64,000 nt of DNA from NCBI RefSeq assembly GCF_029227915.1, contig NC_079877.1, forward strand, positions 34,251,851-34,315,850. The letters run 5' to 3'. This DNA is from Hydractinia symbiolongicarpus (lineage: Eukaryota; Cnidaria; Hydrozoa; Anthoathecata; Hydractiniidae). A program made the position numbers and the translations under genes. Numbering within the stretch: position 1 is the first letter of the stretch; each line of letters opens with the position of its first letter. A model generated the notes under the pieces. The model made no database searches. It had not been told where the DNA came from and worked only from the letters and a program-made list of their open reading frames with translations. Positions 9,242 to 24,170 of the stretch are shown piece by piece.

Positions 9242-12200
9242 TTGAAACTGTCTCTATTTCTTCAGCGCGCGATAACGGCCAGGATATGTCTCACAGTAAA
9301 AAAAGACTTATTTATCTTAATTTTTAAATAAAGCGCTACCACAGCGCCCAGTATAATCGCTGAGTTCCAGCAATCATGTCAAATTAAGAAAAATGTTATT
9401 TTTCTTGGCGCCCAAGTGTCTCATTTATAACATTTATAAGGTCAAAGTTCAAAATCAGTTCATTTAAGTCGCACAGTCAAACATTTTACAGTTAAAAGCG
9501 ATGCAACCTAGTAATATCCGAATACTTTCGCCAAATACATGTTGGTACGAATATGTGACGCAACCGTTGTAACTCAACCGGATTGACACCGTTAGAAAGT
9601 CAATGAAATGGAGTTTTTGAAACTGTCTCTATATCTTCAGGGCGCGCTAACGGCTAGGATTGGTCCCACAGTAAAAATGACTTATTTATATAAATTTTTA
9701 AATGAATCGCTACCACAGGGTCCAGTGTAATCGCTGAGTTCCGGCAATCATGTCAAATTAAGAAGAATGTTCTTTCTTGGAGTCCAATTGTCTCATTTAT
9801 CACACTTATGAGGTCACAGTCCAAAGTTAGTTCAATTAAATCCCACAGTCAATCGTTACACTGTTAGAAGCGATGCAACCTAGTAATACCAAAAAAACAT
9901 CGTTAATACATGTTGGTACGAATATGTGACCCAACCGTTGTAACTCAAACGGATTGACACCGTTAGAAAGTCAATGAAATGTACTTTTTGAAGCTGTCTC
10001 TAATTCTTCAACGCGAACTAACGGCTAGGATTGGTCCCACAGTAAAAAATGACTTATTTATCTTAATTTTTTAAAAAAGGCTACCCAGAGCCTAATGTAA
10101 TCGCTGAATTCCAGCAATCATGTCAAATTAAGAAGAATGTTATTCCTTGGAGACTTTTTGCCTCATTTATCACATTTATAAGGTCACAGTCCTGAATCAG
10201 TTCAAATAATTCCCACAGTCAATCGTTTCACTGTTAAAAGCGATACAACTTAGGAATATCCGAAGAAAATCACTAAATACATTTTGGTACGAATATGTGA
10301 CGCAACTGTTGTAACTCAAACGGATTGACACCGTTAGAAAGTCAATGAAATGTGGTTTTTGAAACTGTCTCTATTTCTTCGGCGCGCGATAACGGCTAGG
10401 ATTGGTCATACAGTAAAAAAAGACTTATTTATCTTAATTTTTAAATAAAGCGCTACCACAGCGCCCAGTGTAATTGCTGAGTTCCAGCAATCATGTCAAA
10501 TTAAGAAGAATATCATTTCTTGTAGTCAAAATGACTCATTTATCACATTTATAAGGTCAAAGTCCAAAATCAGTTCAATTAAGTCCCACAGTCAATCGTT
10601 TCACTGTTGAAAGCGATACAACTTAGTAATATCGGAAAAAAATCACTAAATACATGTTGGTACTTATGTGTGACGCAACCCTTGTAACTCAAACGGGTTG
10701 TCACCGTTAGAAAATCAATAAAATTTAGTTTAAGAAACTGTCTCTATTTCTTCAGCGCGCGATAACGGCTAGGATTGTTTCCACAATAAAAAATGACTTA
10801 TTTATCTTAATTTTTAAATAAAGCTTTACCACAGCGCCCAGTGTAATCGTTGAGTTCCAGCAATCATGTCAAATTAAGAAGAATATCATTTCTTGCAGTC
10901 AAAATGACTCATTTATCACATTTATAAGGTCAAAGTCCAAAATCAGTTCAAATAAGTCCCACAGTCAATCGTTTCACTGTTGAAAGCGATACAACTTAGT
11001 AATATCGGAAGGAAATCACTAAATACATGTTGGCACGAATATGTGACCCAACCGTTGTAACTCAAACGGATTGACACCGTTAGAAAGTTAATGAAATGTA
11101 GTTTTTGAAACTGTCTCTACTTCTTCAGCGCGCGATAACGGCTAGGATTGTTTCCACAGTAATAAATGACTTATTTTTCTTAACTTTTAAACAAAGCGCT
11201 ACCACAGCGCCCAGTGTAATTGCTGAGTTCCAGCAATCATGTCAAATTAAAAAGAATATCATTTCTTGTAGTCAAAATGACTCATTTATCACATTTATAA
11301 GGTCAAAGTCCAAAATCAGTTCAATTAAGTCGCACAGTCAAACGTTTCACAGTTAAAAGCGATACAACTTAGTAATATCGGAAGGAAATCACTAAATACA
11401 TGTTGGCACGAATATGTGACCCAACCGTTGTTACACAAACAGATTGACACCGTTAGAAAGTCAATGAAATGTAGTTTTTGAAGCTGTCTCTACTTCTTCA
11501 GCGCGCGATAAGGGCTAGGATTGTTTCCACAGTAATAAATGACTTATTTTTCTTAACTTTTAAACAAAGCGCTACCACAGCGCCCAGTGTAATTGCTGAG
11601 TTCCAGCAACCATGTCAAATAAAGAAGAATATCATTTCTTGTAGTCAAAATGACTCATTTATCACATTTATAAGGTCAAAGTCCAAAATCAGTTAAATTA
11701 AGTCCCACAGTCAATCGTTTCACTGTTGAAAGCGATACAACTTAGTAATATCGGAAAAAAATCACTAAATACATGTTGGTACGAATGTGTGACGCAACCG
11801 TTGTAACTCAAACGGATTGACACCGTTAGAAAATCAATGAAATTTAGTTTTAGAAACTGTCTCTATTTCTTCAGCGCGCGATAACGGCTAGGATTGGTCC
11901 CACAGTAAAAAATGACTTATTTATCTTAATTTTTAAATAAAGCCTTACCACAGCGCCCAGTGTAATCGCTGGGTTCCAGCAATCATGTCAAATTAAGAAG
12001 AATATCATTTCTTGTAGTCAAAATGACTCATTTATCACATTTATAAGGTCAAAGTCCAAAATCAGTTCAATTAAGTCCCACAGTCAATCGTTTCACTGTT
12101 GAAAGCGATACAACTTAGTAATATCGGAAGAAAATCACTAAATACATGTTGGCACGAATATGTGACCCAACCGTTGTAACTCAAACGGATTGACACCGTT

Positions 12201-15200
12201 AGAAAGTCAATGAAATGTAGTTTTTGAAACTGTCTCTACTTCTTCAGCGCGCGATAAGGGCTAGGATTGTTTCCACAGTAATAAATGACTTATTTTTCTT
12301 AACTTTTAAACAAAGCGCTACCACAGCGCCCAGTGTAATTGCTGAGTTCCAGCAATCATGTCAAATTAAGAAGAATATCATTTCTTGTAGTCAAAATGAC
12401 TCATTTATCACATTTAAAAGGTCAAAGTCCAAAATCAGTTCAATTAAGTCGCACAGTCAAACGTTTCACAGTTAAAAGCGATACAACTTAGTAATATCGG
12501 AAGGAAATCACTAAATACATGTTGGCACGAATATGTGACCCAACCGTTGTTACACAAACAGATTGACACCGTTAGAAAGTCAATGAAATGTAGTTTTTGA
12601 AACTGTCTCTACTTCTTCAGCGCGCGATAAGGGCTAGGATTGTTTCCACAGTAATAAATGACTTATTTTTCTTAACTTTTAAACAAAGCGCTACCACAGC
12701 GCCCAGTGTAATTGCTGAGTTCCAGCAACCATGTCAAATTAAGAAGAATATCATTTCTTGTAGTCAAAATGACTCATTTATCACATTTATAAGGTCAAAG
12801 TCCAAAATCAGTTAAATTAAGTCCCACAGTCAATCGTTTCACTGTTGAAAGCGATACAACTTAGTAATATCGGAAAAAAATCACTAAATACATGTTGGTA
12901 CTTATGTGTGACGCAACCGTTGTGACTCAAACGGATTGACACCGTTAGAAAATCAATAAAATTTAGTTTTAGAAACTGTCTCTATTTCTTCAGCGCGCGA
13001 TAACGGCTAGGATCTGTCTCACAGTAAAAAAAGACTTATTTATCTTAATTTTTAAATAAAGCGCTACCACAGCGCCCAGTGTAATCGCTGAGTTTCAGCA
13101 ATCATGTCAAATTAAGAAGAATGTTCTTTCTTGGAGTCCAATTGTCTCATTTATCACACTTATGAGGTCACAGTCCAAAGTTAGTTCAATTAAATCCCAC
13201 AGTCAATCGTTACACTGTTAGAAGCGATGCAACCTAGTAATACCAAAAAAACATCGTTAATACATGTTGGTACGAAAATGTGACCCAACCGTTGTAACTC
13301 AAACGGATTGACACCGTTAGAAAGTCAATGAAATGTACTTTTTGAAGCTGTCTCTAATTCTTCAACGCGAACTAACGGCTAGGATTGGTCCCACAGTAAA
13401 AAATGACTTATTTATCTTAATTTTTAAAAAAAGGCTACCCAGAGCCTAATGTAATCGCTGAATTCCAGCAATCATGTCAAATTAAGAAGAATGTTATTCC
13501 TTGGAGACCTTTTGGCTCATTTATCACATTTATAAGGTCACAGTCCTGAATCAGTTCAAATAATTCCCACAGTCAATCGTTTCACTGTTAAAAGCGATAC
13601 AACTTAGGAATATCCGAAGAAAATCACTAAATACATTTTGGTACGAATATGTGACGCAACTGTTGTAACTCAAACGGATTGACACCGTTAGAAAGTCAAT
13701 GAAATGTGGTTTTTGAAACTGTCTCTATTTCTTCGGCGCGCGATAACGGCTAGGATTGGTCATACAGTAAAAAAAGACTTATTTATCTTAATTTTTAAAT
13801 AAAGCGCTACCACAGCGCCCAGTGTAATTGCTGAGTTCCAGCAATCATGTCAAATTAAGAAGAATATCATTTCTTGTAGTTAAAATGACTCATTTATCAC
13901 ATTTATAAGGTCAAAGTCTAAAATCAGTTCAATTAAGTCCCACAGTCAATCGTTTCACTGTTGAAAGCGATACAACTTAGTAATATCGGAAAAAAATCAC
14001 TAAATACATGTTGGTACTTATGTGTGACGCAACCCTTGTAACTCAAACGGGTTGACACCGCTGGAAAATCAATAAAATTTAGTTTAAGAAACCGTCTCTA
14101 TTTCTTCAGCGCGGGATAACGGCTAGGATTGTTTCCACAATAAAAAATGACTTATTTATCTTAATTTTTAAATAAAGCTTTACCACAGCGCCCAGTGTAA
14201 TCGTTGAGTTCCAGCAATCATGTCAAATTAAGAAGAATATCATTTCTTGTAGTCAAAATGACTCATTTATCACATTTATAAGGTCAAAGTCCAAAATCAG
14301 TTCAAGTAAGTCCCACAGTCAATCGTTTCACTGTTGAAAGCGTTACAACTTAGTAATATCGGAAGGAAATCACTAAATACATGTTGGCACGAATATGTGA
14401 CCCAACCGTTGTAACTCAAACGGATTGACACCGTTAGAAAGTCAATGAAATGTAGTTTTTGAAACTGTCTCTACTTCTTCAGCGCGCGATAACGGCTAGG
14501 ATTGTTCCCACAGTAATAAATGACTTATTTTTCTTAACTTTTAAACAAAGCGCTACCACAGCGCCCAGTGTAATTGCTGAGTTCCAGCAATCATGTCAAA
14601 TTAAAAAGAATATCATTTCTTGTAGTCAAAATGACTCATTTATCACATTTATAAGGTCAAAGTCCAAAATCAGTTCAATTAAGTCCCACAGTCAATCGTT
14701 TCACTGTTGAAAGCGATACAACTTAGTAATATCGGAAAAAAATCACTAAATACATGTTGGTACTTATGTGTGACGCAACCGTTGTAACTCAAACGGATTG
14801 ACACCGTTAGAAAGTCAATGAAATGTAGTTTTAGAAACTGTCTCTATTTATTCAGCGCGCGATAACGGCTAGGATTAGTCCCACAATAAAAAATGACTTA
14901 TTTATCTTAATTTTTAAATAAAGCCTTACCACAGCGCCTAGTGTAATCGTTGAGTTCCAGCAATCATGTCAAATTAAGAAGAATATCATTTTTTGTAGTC
15001 AAAATGACTCATTTATCACATTTATAAGGTCAAAGTCCAAAATCAGTTCAATTAAGTCCCACAGTCAATCGTTTCACTGTTGAAAGCGATACAACTTAGT
15101 AATATCGGAAGAAAATCACTAAATACATGTTGGCACGATTATGCGACGCAACCGTTGTAACTCAAACGGATTGACACCGTTAGAAAGTCAATGAAATGTA

Positions 15201-15292
15201 GTTTTTGAAACTGTCTCTACTTCTTCAGCGCGCGATAAGGGCTAGGATTGTTTCCACAGTAATAAATGACTTATTTTTCTTAACTTTTAAAC
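9242..15292 (+). repeat. Array segment 4: F-G-B'-A-A-B units with a 3,354-bp nonamer
   Basis: Anchors: 9242 G, 9617 E, 9988 F, 10359 G, 10732 B', 11105 A, 11478 A, 11851 B, 12224 A, 12597 A, 12970 Bg, 13342 F, 13713 G, 14086 B', 14459 A, 14832 B, 15205 A (cut short at 15,292). The F-G-B'-A series starting at 9988 recurs at 13342, 3,354 bp away, which is nine monomers minus small indels. Both F copies carry TTCAACGCGAACTAACGG, a variant not seen in the other F monomers of the left half. The segment ends at an out-of-register junction. Confidence 0.85.
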
Positions 15293-15302
15293 CCCACAGT
15301 AA
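15283..15302 (+). other. Out-of-register junction, A monomer joined back to F monomer
   Basis: The A monomer anchored at 15205 runs to CTTTTAAAC at 15,292 and is followed by CCCACAGTAAAAAATGAC of an F monomer, a point about 40 bp earlier in the unit. A short piece (CACAGT to TTTTAAA) is therefore present twice in a row in A and then F form. The overlap at the joint is only one C. Together with the deletion at 15,480 it changes the local step from A 15205 to G 15555 to 350 bp. Confidence 0.88.
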
Positions 15303-18300
15303 AAAATGACTTATTTATCTTAATTTTTAAAAAAAGGCTACCCAGAGCCTAATGTAATCGCTGAATTCCAGCAATCATGTCAAATTAAGAAGAATGTTAT
15401 TCCTTGGAGACCTTTTGCCTCATTTATCACATTTATAAGGTCACAGTCCTGAATCAGTTCAAATAATTCCCACAGTCAATTGGTACGAATATGTGACGCA
15501 ACTGTTGTAACTCAAACGGATTGACACCGTTAGAAAGTCAATGAAATGTGGTTTTTGAAACTGTCTCTATTTCTTCGGCGCGCGATAACGGCTAGGATTG
15601 GTCATACAGTAAAAAAAGACTTATTTATCTTAATTTTTAAATAAAGCGCTACCACAGCGCCCAGTGTAATTGCTGAGTTCCAGCAATCATGTCAAATTAA
15701 GAAGAATATCATTTCTTGTAGTCAAAATGACTCATTTATCACATTTATAAGGTCAAAGTCCAAAATCAGTTCAATTAAGTCCCACAGTCAATCGTTTCAC
15801 TGTTGAAAGCGATACAACTTAGTAATATCGGAAAAAAATCACTAAATACATGTTGGTACTTATGTGTGACGCAACCCTTGTAACTCAAACGGGTTGACAC
15901 CGTTAGAAAATCAATAAAATTTAGTTTAAGAAACCGTCTCTATTTCTTCAGCGCGCGATAACGGCTAGGATTGTTTCCACAATAAAAAATGACTTATTTA
16001 TCTTAATTTTTAAATAAAGCTTTACCACAGCGCCCAGTGTAATCGTTGAGTTCCAGCAATCATGTCAAATTAAGAAGAATATCATTTCTTGTAGTCAAAA
16101 TGACTCATTTATCACATTTATAAGGTCAAAGTCCAAAATCAGTTCAATTAAGTCCCACAGTCAATCGTTTCACTGTTGAAAGCGATACAACTTAGTAATA
16201 TCGGAAAAAAATCACTAAATACATGTTGATACTTATGTGTGACGCAACCGTTGTAACTCAAACGGATTGACACCGTTAGAAAGTCAATGAAATGTAGTTT
16301 TTGAAACTGTCTCAACTTCTTCAGCGCGCGATAACGGATAGGATTGTTTCCACAGTAATAAATGACTTATTTTTCTTAACTTTTAAACAAAGCGCTATCA
16401 CAGCGCCCAGTGTAATTGCTGAGTTCCAGCAATCATGTCAAGTTAAAAAGAATATCATTTCTTGTAGTCAAATTGACTCATTTATCACATTTATAAGGTC
16501 AAAGTCCAAAATCAGTTCAATTAAGTCCCACAGTCAATCGTTTCACTGTTGAAAGCGATACAACTTAGTAATATCGGAAAAAAATCACTAAATACATGTT
16601 GGTACTTATGTGTGACGCAACCGTTGTAACTCAAACGGATTGACACCGTTAGAAAATCAATAAAATTTAGTTTTAGAAACTGTCTCTATTTATTCAGCGC
16701 GCGATAACGGCTAGGATTAGTCCCACAATAAAAAATGACTTATTTATCTTAATTTTTAAATAAAGCCTTACCACAGCGCCTAGTGTAATCGTTGAGTTCC
16801 AGCAATCATGTCAAATTAAGAAGAATATCATTTCTTGTAGTCAAAATGACTCATTTATCACATTTATAAGGTCAAAGTCCAAAATCAGTTCAAATAAGTC
16901 CCACAGTCAATCGTTTCACTGTTGAAAGCGATACAACTTAGTAATATCGGAAAAAAATCACTAAATACATGTTGGTACGAATGTGTGACGCAACCGTTGT
17001 AACTGAAACGGATTGACACCGTTAGAAAATCAATGAAATTTAGTTTTAGAAACTGTCTCTATTTCTTCAGCGCGCGATAACGGCTAGGATTGGTCCCACA
17101 GTAAAAAATGACTTATTTATCTTAATTTTTAAATAAAGCCTTACCACAGCGCCCAGTGTAATCGCTGGGTTCCAGCAATCATGTCAAATTAAGAAGAATA
17201 TCATTTTTTGTAGTCAAAATGACTCATTTATCACATTTATAAGGTCAAAGTCCAAAATCAGTTCAATTAAGTCCCACAGTCAATCGTTTCACTGTTGAAA
17301 GCGATACAACTTAGTAATATCGGAAGAAAATCACTAAATACATGTTGGCACGATTATGTGACGCAACCGTTGTAAGTCAAATGGATTGACACCGTTAGAA
17401 AGTCAACGAAATGTAGCTTTTCAAACTGTCTCTATTTCTTCGGCGCGCGATAACGGCTAGGATTAGTCCCACAGTACAAAATGACTTATTTATCTTAATT
17501 TTTAAATAAAGCGTTACCACAGCGCCCAGTGTAATCGGTGAGTTCCATCAATCATGTCAAATTAAGGAGAATGTTATTTTTTCTAGTCAAAATGGCTCAT
17601 TTATTACATTTATAAGGTCAAAGTCCAAAATCAGTTCAATTAAGTCCCACAGTCAATCGTTTCTCTGTTGAAAGCGATACAACTTAGTAATATCGGAAGA
17701 AAATCACTAAATACATGTTGGTACGATTTTGTGACGCAACCGTTCTAACGCAAAGGGATTGACACCGTTAAAAAGTCAATGAAATGGAGTTTTTGAAACT
17801 GTCTCTATATCCTCAGCGCGCGCTAACGGCTAGGATTGGTCCCACAGTAAAAATGACTTATTTATCTTAATTTTTAAATAAAGCTTTACCACAGCGCCCA
17901 GTGTAATCGTTGAGTTCCAGCAATCATGTCAAATTAAGAAGAATATCATTTCTTGTAGTCAAAATGACTCATTTATCACATTTATAAGGTCAAAGTCCAA
18001 AATCAGTTCAAATAAGTCCCACAGTCAATCGTTTCACTGTTGAAAGCGATACAACTTAGTAATATCGGAAGGAAATCACTAAATACATGTTGGCACGAAT
18101 ATGTGACCCAACCGTTGTAACTCAAACGGATTGACACCGTTAGAAAGTCAATGAAATGTAGTTTTTGAAACTGTCTCTACTTCTTCAGCGCGCGATAACG
18201 GCTAGGATTGTTCCCACAGTAATAAATGACTTATTTTTCTTAACTTTTAAACAAAGCGCTACCACAGCGCCCAGTGTAATTGCTGAGTTCCAGCAATCAT

Positions 18301-20401
18301 GTCAAATTAAAAAGAATATCATTTCTTGTAGTCAAAATGACTCATTTATCACATTTATAAGGTCAAAGTCCAAAATTAGTTCAATTAAGTCCCACAGTCA
18401 ATCGTTTCACTGTTGAAAGCGATACAACTTAGTAATATCGGAAAAAAATCACTAAATACATGTTGATACTTATGTGTGACGCAACCGTTGTAACTCAAAC
18501 GGATTGACACCGTTAGAAAGTCAATGAAATGTAGTTTTTGAAACTGTCTCAACTTCTTCAGCGCGCGATAACGGCTAGGATTGTTTCCACAGTAATAAAT
18601 GACTTATTTTTCTTAACTTTTAAACAAAGCGCTATCACAGCGCCCAGTGTAATTGCTGAGTTCCAGCAATCATGTCAAATTAAAAAGAATATCATTTCTT
18701 GTAGTCAAAATGACTCATTTATCACATTTATAAGGTCAAAGTCCAAAATCAGTTCAATTAAGTCCCACAGTCAATCGTTTCACTGTTGAAAGCGATACAA
18801 CTTAGTAATATCGGAAAAAAATCACTAAATACATGTTGGTACTTATGTGTGACGCAACCGTTGTAACTCAAACGGATTGACACCGTTAGAAAATCAATAA
18901 AATTTAGTTTTAGAAACTGTCTCTATTTATTCAGCGCGCGATAACGGCTAGGATTAGTCCCACAATAAAAAATGACTTATTTATCTTAATTTTTAAATAA
19001 AGCCTTACCACAGCGCCTAGTGTAATCGTTGAGTTCCAGCAATCATGTCAAATTAAGAAGAATATCATTTCTTGTAGTCAAAATGACTCATTTATCACAT
19101 TTATAAGGTCAAAGTCCAAAATCAGTTCAAATAAGTCCCACAGTCAATCGTTTCACTGTTGAAAGCGATACAACTTAGTAATATCGGAAAAAAATCACTA
19201 AATACATGTTGGTACGAATGTGTGACGCAACCGTTGTAACTCAAACGGATTGACACCGGTAGAAAATCAATGAAATTTAGTTTTAGAAACTGTCTCTATT
19301 TCTTCAGCGCGCGATAACGGCTAGGATTGGTCCCACAGTAAAAAATGACTTATTTATCTTAATTTTTAAATAAAGCCTTACCACAGCGCCCAGTGTAATC
19401 GCTGGGTTCCAGCAATCATGTCAAATTAAGAAGAATATCATTTTTTGTAGTCAAAATGACTCATTTATCACATTTATAAGGTCAAAGTCCAAAATCAGTT
19501 CAATTAAGTCCCACAGTCAATCGTTTCACTGTTGAAAGCGATACAACTTAGTAATATCGGAAGAAAATCACTAAATACATGTTGGCACGATTATGTGACG
19601 CAACCGTTGTAAGTCAAATGGATTGACACCGTTAGAAAGTCAACGAAATGTAGTTTTTCAAACTGTCTCTATTTCTTCGGCGCGCGATAACGGCTAGGAT
19701 TAGTCCCACAGTACAAAATGACTTATTTATCTTAATTTTTAAATAAAGCGTTACCACAGCGCCCAGTGTAATCGGTGAGTTCCATCAATCATGTCAAATT
19801 AAGGAGAATGTTATTTTTTCTAGTCAAAATGGCTCATTTATTACATTTATAAGGTCAAAGTCCAAAATCAGTTCAATTAAGTCCCACAGTCAATCGTTTC
19901 TCTGTTGAAAGCGATACAACTTAGTAATATCGGAAGAAAATCACTAAATACATGTTGGTACGATTTTGTGACGCAACCGTTCTAACGCAAAGGGATTGAC
20001 ACCGTTAAAAAGTCAATGAAATGGAGTTTTTGAAACTGTCTCTATATCCTCAGCGCGCGCTAACGGCTAGGATTGGTCCCACAGTAAAAATGACTTATTT
20101 ATCTTAATTTTTAAATAAAGCCTTACCACAGCGCCTTGTGCAATCGTTGAGTTCCAGCAATCATGTCAAATTAAGAAGAATATCATTTCTTGTAGTCAAA
20201 ATGACTCATTTATCACATTTATAAGGTCAAAGTCCAAAATCAGTTCAAATAAGTCCCACAGTCAATCGTTTCACTGTTGAAAGCGATACAACTTAGTAAT
20301 ATCGGAAAAAAATCACTAAATACATGTTGGTACGAATGTGTGACGCAACCGTTGTAACTCAAACGGATTGACACCGTTAGAAAATCAATGAAATTTAGCT
20401 T
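15293..20401 (+). repeat. Array segment 5: 2,237-bp hexamer containing A-B-B-C-D
   Basis: After a rearranged F fragment (15,293-15,480) the anchors are 15555 G, 15928 B', 16301 A, 16674 B, 17047 B, 17420 C, 17793 D, 18165 A, 18538 A, 18911 B, 19284 B, 19657 C and 20030 D. The A-B-B-C-D series at 16,301 and at 18,538 is nearly the same, 2,237 bp (six monomers) apart. Both A copies share the rare CTGTCTCAACTTC, and both first B copies share TTTATTCAGCGC with ATTAGTCCCACAATA. After the D monomers the copies separate: AAAGCTTTACC follows at 17,881 but AAAGCCTTACC with GCGCCTTGTGCAATCG at 20,118. Confidence 0.85.
15471..15490 (+). other. 61-bp deletion inside the rearranged F monomer
   Basis: CCCACAGTCAAT, ending at 15,480, is followed directly by TGGTACGAATATG. 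In the related F-to-G copies, for example 13,570-13,645, about 61 bp lie between these (CGTTTCACTG through AAATACATTT). The joint has at most one T of overlap. It lies 188 bp after the 15,292 junction, about half a monomer, so the two may come from one event. Confidence 0.87.
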
Positions 20402-23400
20402 TAGAAACTGTCTCTATTTCTTCAGCGCGCGATAACGGCTAGGATTGGTCCCACAGTAAAAAATGACTTATTTATCTTAATTTTTAAATAAAGCCTTACT
20501 ACAGCGCCCAGTGTAATCGCTGGGTTCCAGCAATCATGTCAAATTAAGAAGAATGTTATTCCTGGGAGACCTTTTGCCTCATTTATCACATTTATAAGGT
20601 CACAGTCCTGAATCAGTTCAAATAATTCCCACAGTCAATCGTTTCACTGTTAAAAGCGATACAACTTAGGAATATCCGAAGAAAATCACTAAATACATTT
20701 TGGTACGAATATGTGACGCAACTGTTGTAACTCAAACGGATTGACACCGTTAGAAAGTCAATGAAATGTGGTTTTTGAAACTGTCTCTATTTCTTCGGCG
20801 CGCGATAACGGCTAGGATTGGTCTCACAGTAAAAAAAGACTTATTTATCTTAATTTTTAAATAAAGCGCTACCACGGCGCCCAGTGTAATCGCTGAGTTC
20901 CAGCAATCATGTCAAATTAAGAAGAATGTTATTTCTTGGAGTCCAATTGTCTCACTTATAACATTTATAAGGTCAAAGTCCAAAATAAGTTCAATTAAGT
21001 CGCACAGTCAAACGTTTCACAGTTAAAAGCGATACAACTTAGTTATATCGGAAGGAAATCACTAAATACATGTTGGCACGAATATGTGACCCAACCGTTG
21101 TAACTCAAACGGATTGACACCGTTAGAAAGTCAATGAAATGTAGTTTTTGAAACTGTCTCTACTTCTTCAGCGCGCGATAAGGGCTAGGATTGTTTCCAC
21201 AGTAATAAATGACTTATTTTTCTTAACTTTTAAACAAAGCGCTACCACAGCGCCCAGTGTAATTGCTGAGTTCCAGCAACCATGTCAAATTAAGAAGAAT
21301 ATCATTTCTTGTAGTCAAAATGACTCATTTATCACATTTATAAGGTCAAAGTCCAAAATCAGTTAAATTAAGTCCCACAGTCAATCGTTTCACTGTTGAA
21401 AGCGATACAACTTAGTAATATCGGAAAAAAATCACTAAATACATGTTGGTACTTATGTGTGACGCAACCGTTGTGACTCAAACGGATTGACACCGTTAGA
21501 AAATCAATAAAATTTAGTTTTAGAAACTGTCTCTATTTCTTCAGCGCGCGATAACGACTAGGATCTGTCTCACAGTAAAAAAAGACTTATTTATCTTAAT
21601 TTTTAAATAAAGCGCTACCACAGCGCCCAGTGTAATCGCTGAGTTTCAGCAATCATGTCAAATTAAGAAGAATGTTCTTTCTTGGAGTCCAATTGTCTCA
21701 TTTATCACACTTATGAGGTCACAGTCCAAAGTTAGTTCAATTAAATCCCACAGTCAATCGTTACACTGTTAGAAGCGATGCAACCTAGTAATACCAGAAA
21801 AACATCGTTAATACATGTTGGTACGAATATGTGACCCAACCGTTGTAACTCAAACGGATTGACACCGTTAGAAAGTCAATTAAATGTACTTTTTGAAGCT
21901 GTCTCTAATTCTTCAGCGCGAACTAACGGCTAGGATTGGTCCCACAGTAAAAAATGACTGATTTATCTTAATTTTTAAAAAAAGGCTACCCAGAGCCTAA
22001 TGTAATCGCTGAATTGCAGCAATCATGTCAAATTAAGAAGAATGTTATTCCTTGGAGACCTTTTGCCTCATTTATCACATTTATAAGGTCACAGTCCTGA
22101 ATCAGTTCAAATAATTCCCACAGTCAATCGTTTCACTGTTAAAAGCGATACAACTTAGGAATATCCGAAGAAAATCACTAAATACATTTTGGTACGAATA
22201 TGTGACGCAACTGTTGTAACTCAAACGGATTGACACCGTTAGAAAGTCAATGAAATGTGGTTTTTGAAACTGTCTCTATTTCTTCGGCGCGCGATAACGG
22301 CTAGGATTGGTCATACAGTAAAAAAAGACTTATTTATCTTAATTTTTAAATAAAGCGCTACCACAGCGCCCAGTGTAATCGCTGAGTTCCAGCAATCATG
22401 TCAAATTAAGAAGAACGTTATTTCTTGGAGTCCAATTGTCTCACTTATAACATTTATAAGGTCAAAGTCCAAAATAAGTTCAATTAAGTCCCACAGTCAA
22501 TCGTTTCACTGTTGAAAGCGATACAACTTAGTACTATCGGAAAAAAATCACTAAATACATGTTGGTACTTATGTGTGACGCAACCGTTGTAACTCAAACG
22601 GATTGACACCGTTAGAAAATCAATAAAATTTAGTTTAAGAAACTGTCTCTATTTTTTCAGCGCGCGATAACGGCTAGGATTGTTTCCACAATAAAAAATG
22701 ACTTATTTATCTTAATTTTTAAGTAAAGCTTTACCACAGCGCCCAGTGTAATCGTTGAGTTCCAGCAATCATGTCAAATTAAGAAGAATATCATTTCTTG
22801 TAGTCAAAATGACTCATTTATCACATTTATAAGGTCAAAGTCCAAAATCAGTTCAAATAAGTCCCACAGTCAATCGTTTCACTGTTGAAAGCGATACAAC
22901 TTAGTAATATCGGAAGGAAATCACTAAATACATGTTGGCACGAATATGTGACCCAACCGTTGTAACTCAAACGGATTGACACCGTTAGAAAGTCAATGAA
23001 ATGTAGTTTTTGAAACTGTCTCTACTTCTTCAGCGCGCGATAACGGCTAGGATTGTTCCCACAGTAATAAATGACTTATTTTTCTTAACTTTTAAACAAA
23101 GCGCTACCACAGCGCCCAGTGTAATTGCTGAGTTCCAGCAATCATGTCAAATTAAAAAGAATATCATTTCTTGTAGTCAAAATGACTCATTTATCACATT
23201 TATAAGGTCAAAGTCCAAAATCAGTTCAATTAAGTCCCACAGTCAATCGTTTCACTGTTGAAAGCGATACAACTTAGTAATATCGGAAAAAAATCACTAA
23301 ATACATGTTGATACTTATGTGTGACGCAACCGTTGTAACTCAAACGGATTGACACCGTTAGAAAGTCAATGAAATGTAGTTTTTGAAACTGTCTCAACTT

Positions 23401-24170
23401 CTTCAGCGCGCGATAACGGCTAGGATTGTTTCCACAGTAATAAATGACTTATTTTTCTTAACTTTTAAACAAAGCGCTATCACAGCGCCCAGTGTAATTG
23501 CTGAGTTCCAGCAATCATGTCAAGTTAAAAAGAATATCATTTCTTGTAGTCAAATTGACTCATTTATCACATTTATAAGGTCAAAGTCCAAAATCAGTTC
23601 AATTAAGTCCCACAGTCAATCGTTTCACTGTTGAAAGCGATACAACTTAGTAATATCGGAAAAAAATCACTAAATACATGTTGGTACTTATGTGTGACGC
23701 AACCGTTGTAACTCAAACGGATTGACACCGTTAGAAAATCAATAAAATTTAGTTTTAGAAACTGTCTCTATTTATTCAGCGCGCGATAACGGCTAGGATT
23801 AGTCCCACAATAAAAAATGACTTATTTATCTTAATTTTTAAATAAAGCCTTACTACAGCGCCCAGTGTAATCGCTGGGTTCCAGCAATCATGTCAAATTA
23901 AGAAGAATGTTATTCCTGGGAGACCTTTTGCCTCATTTATCACATTTATAAGGTCACAGTCCTGAATCAGTTCAAATAATTCCCACAGTCAATCGTTTCA
24001 CTGTTAAAAGCGATACAACTTAGGAATATCCGAAGAAAATCACTAAATACATTTTGGTACGAATATGTGACGCAACTGTTGTAACTCAAACGGATTGACA
24101 CCGTTAGAAAGTCAATGAAATGTGGTTTTTGAAACTGTCTCTATTTCTTCGGCGCGCGATAACGGCTAGG

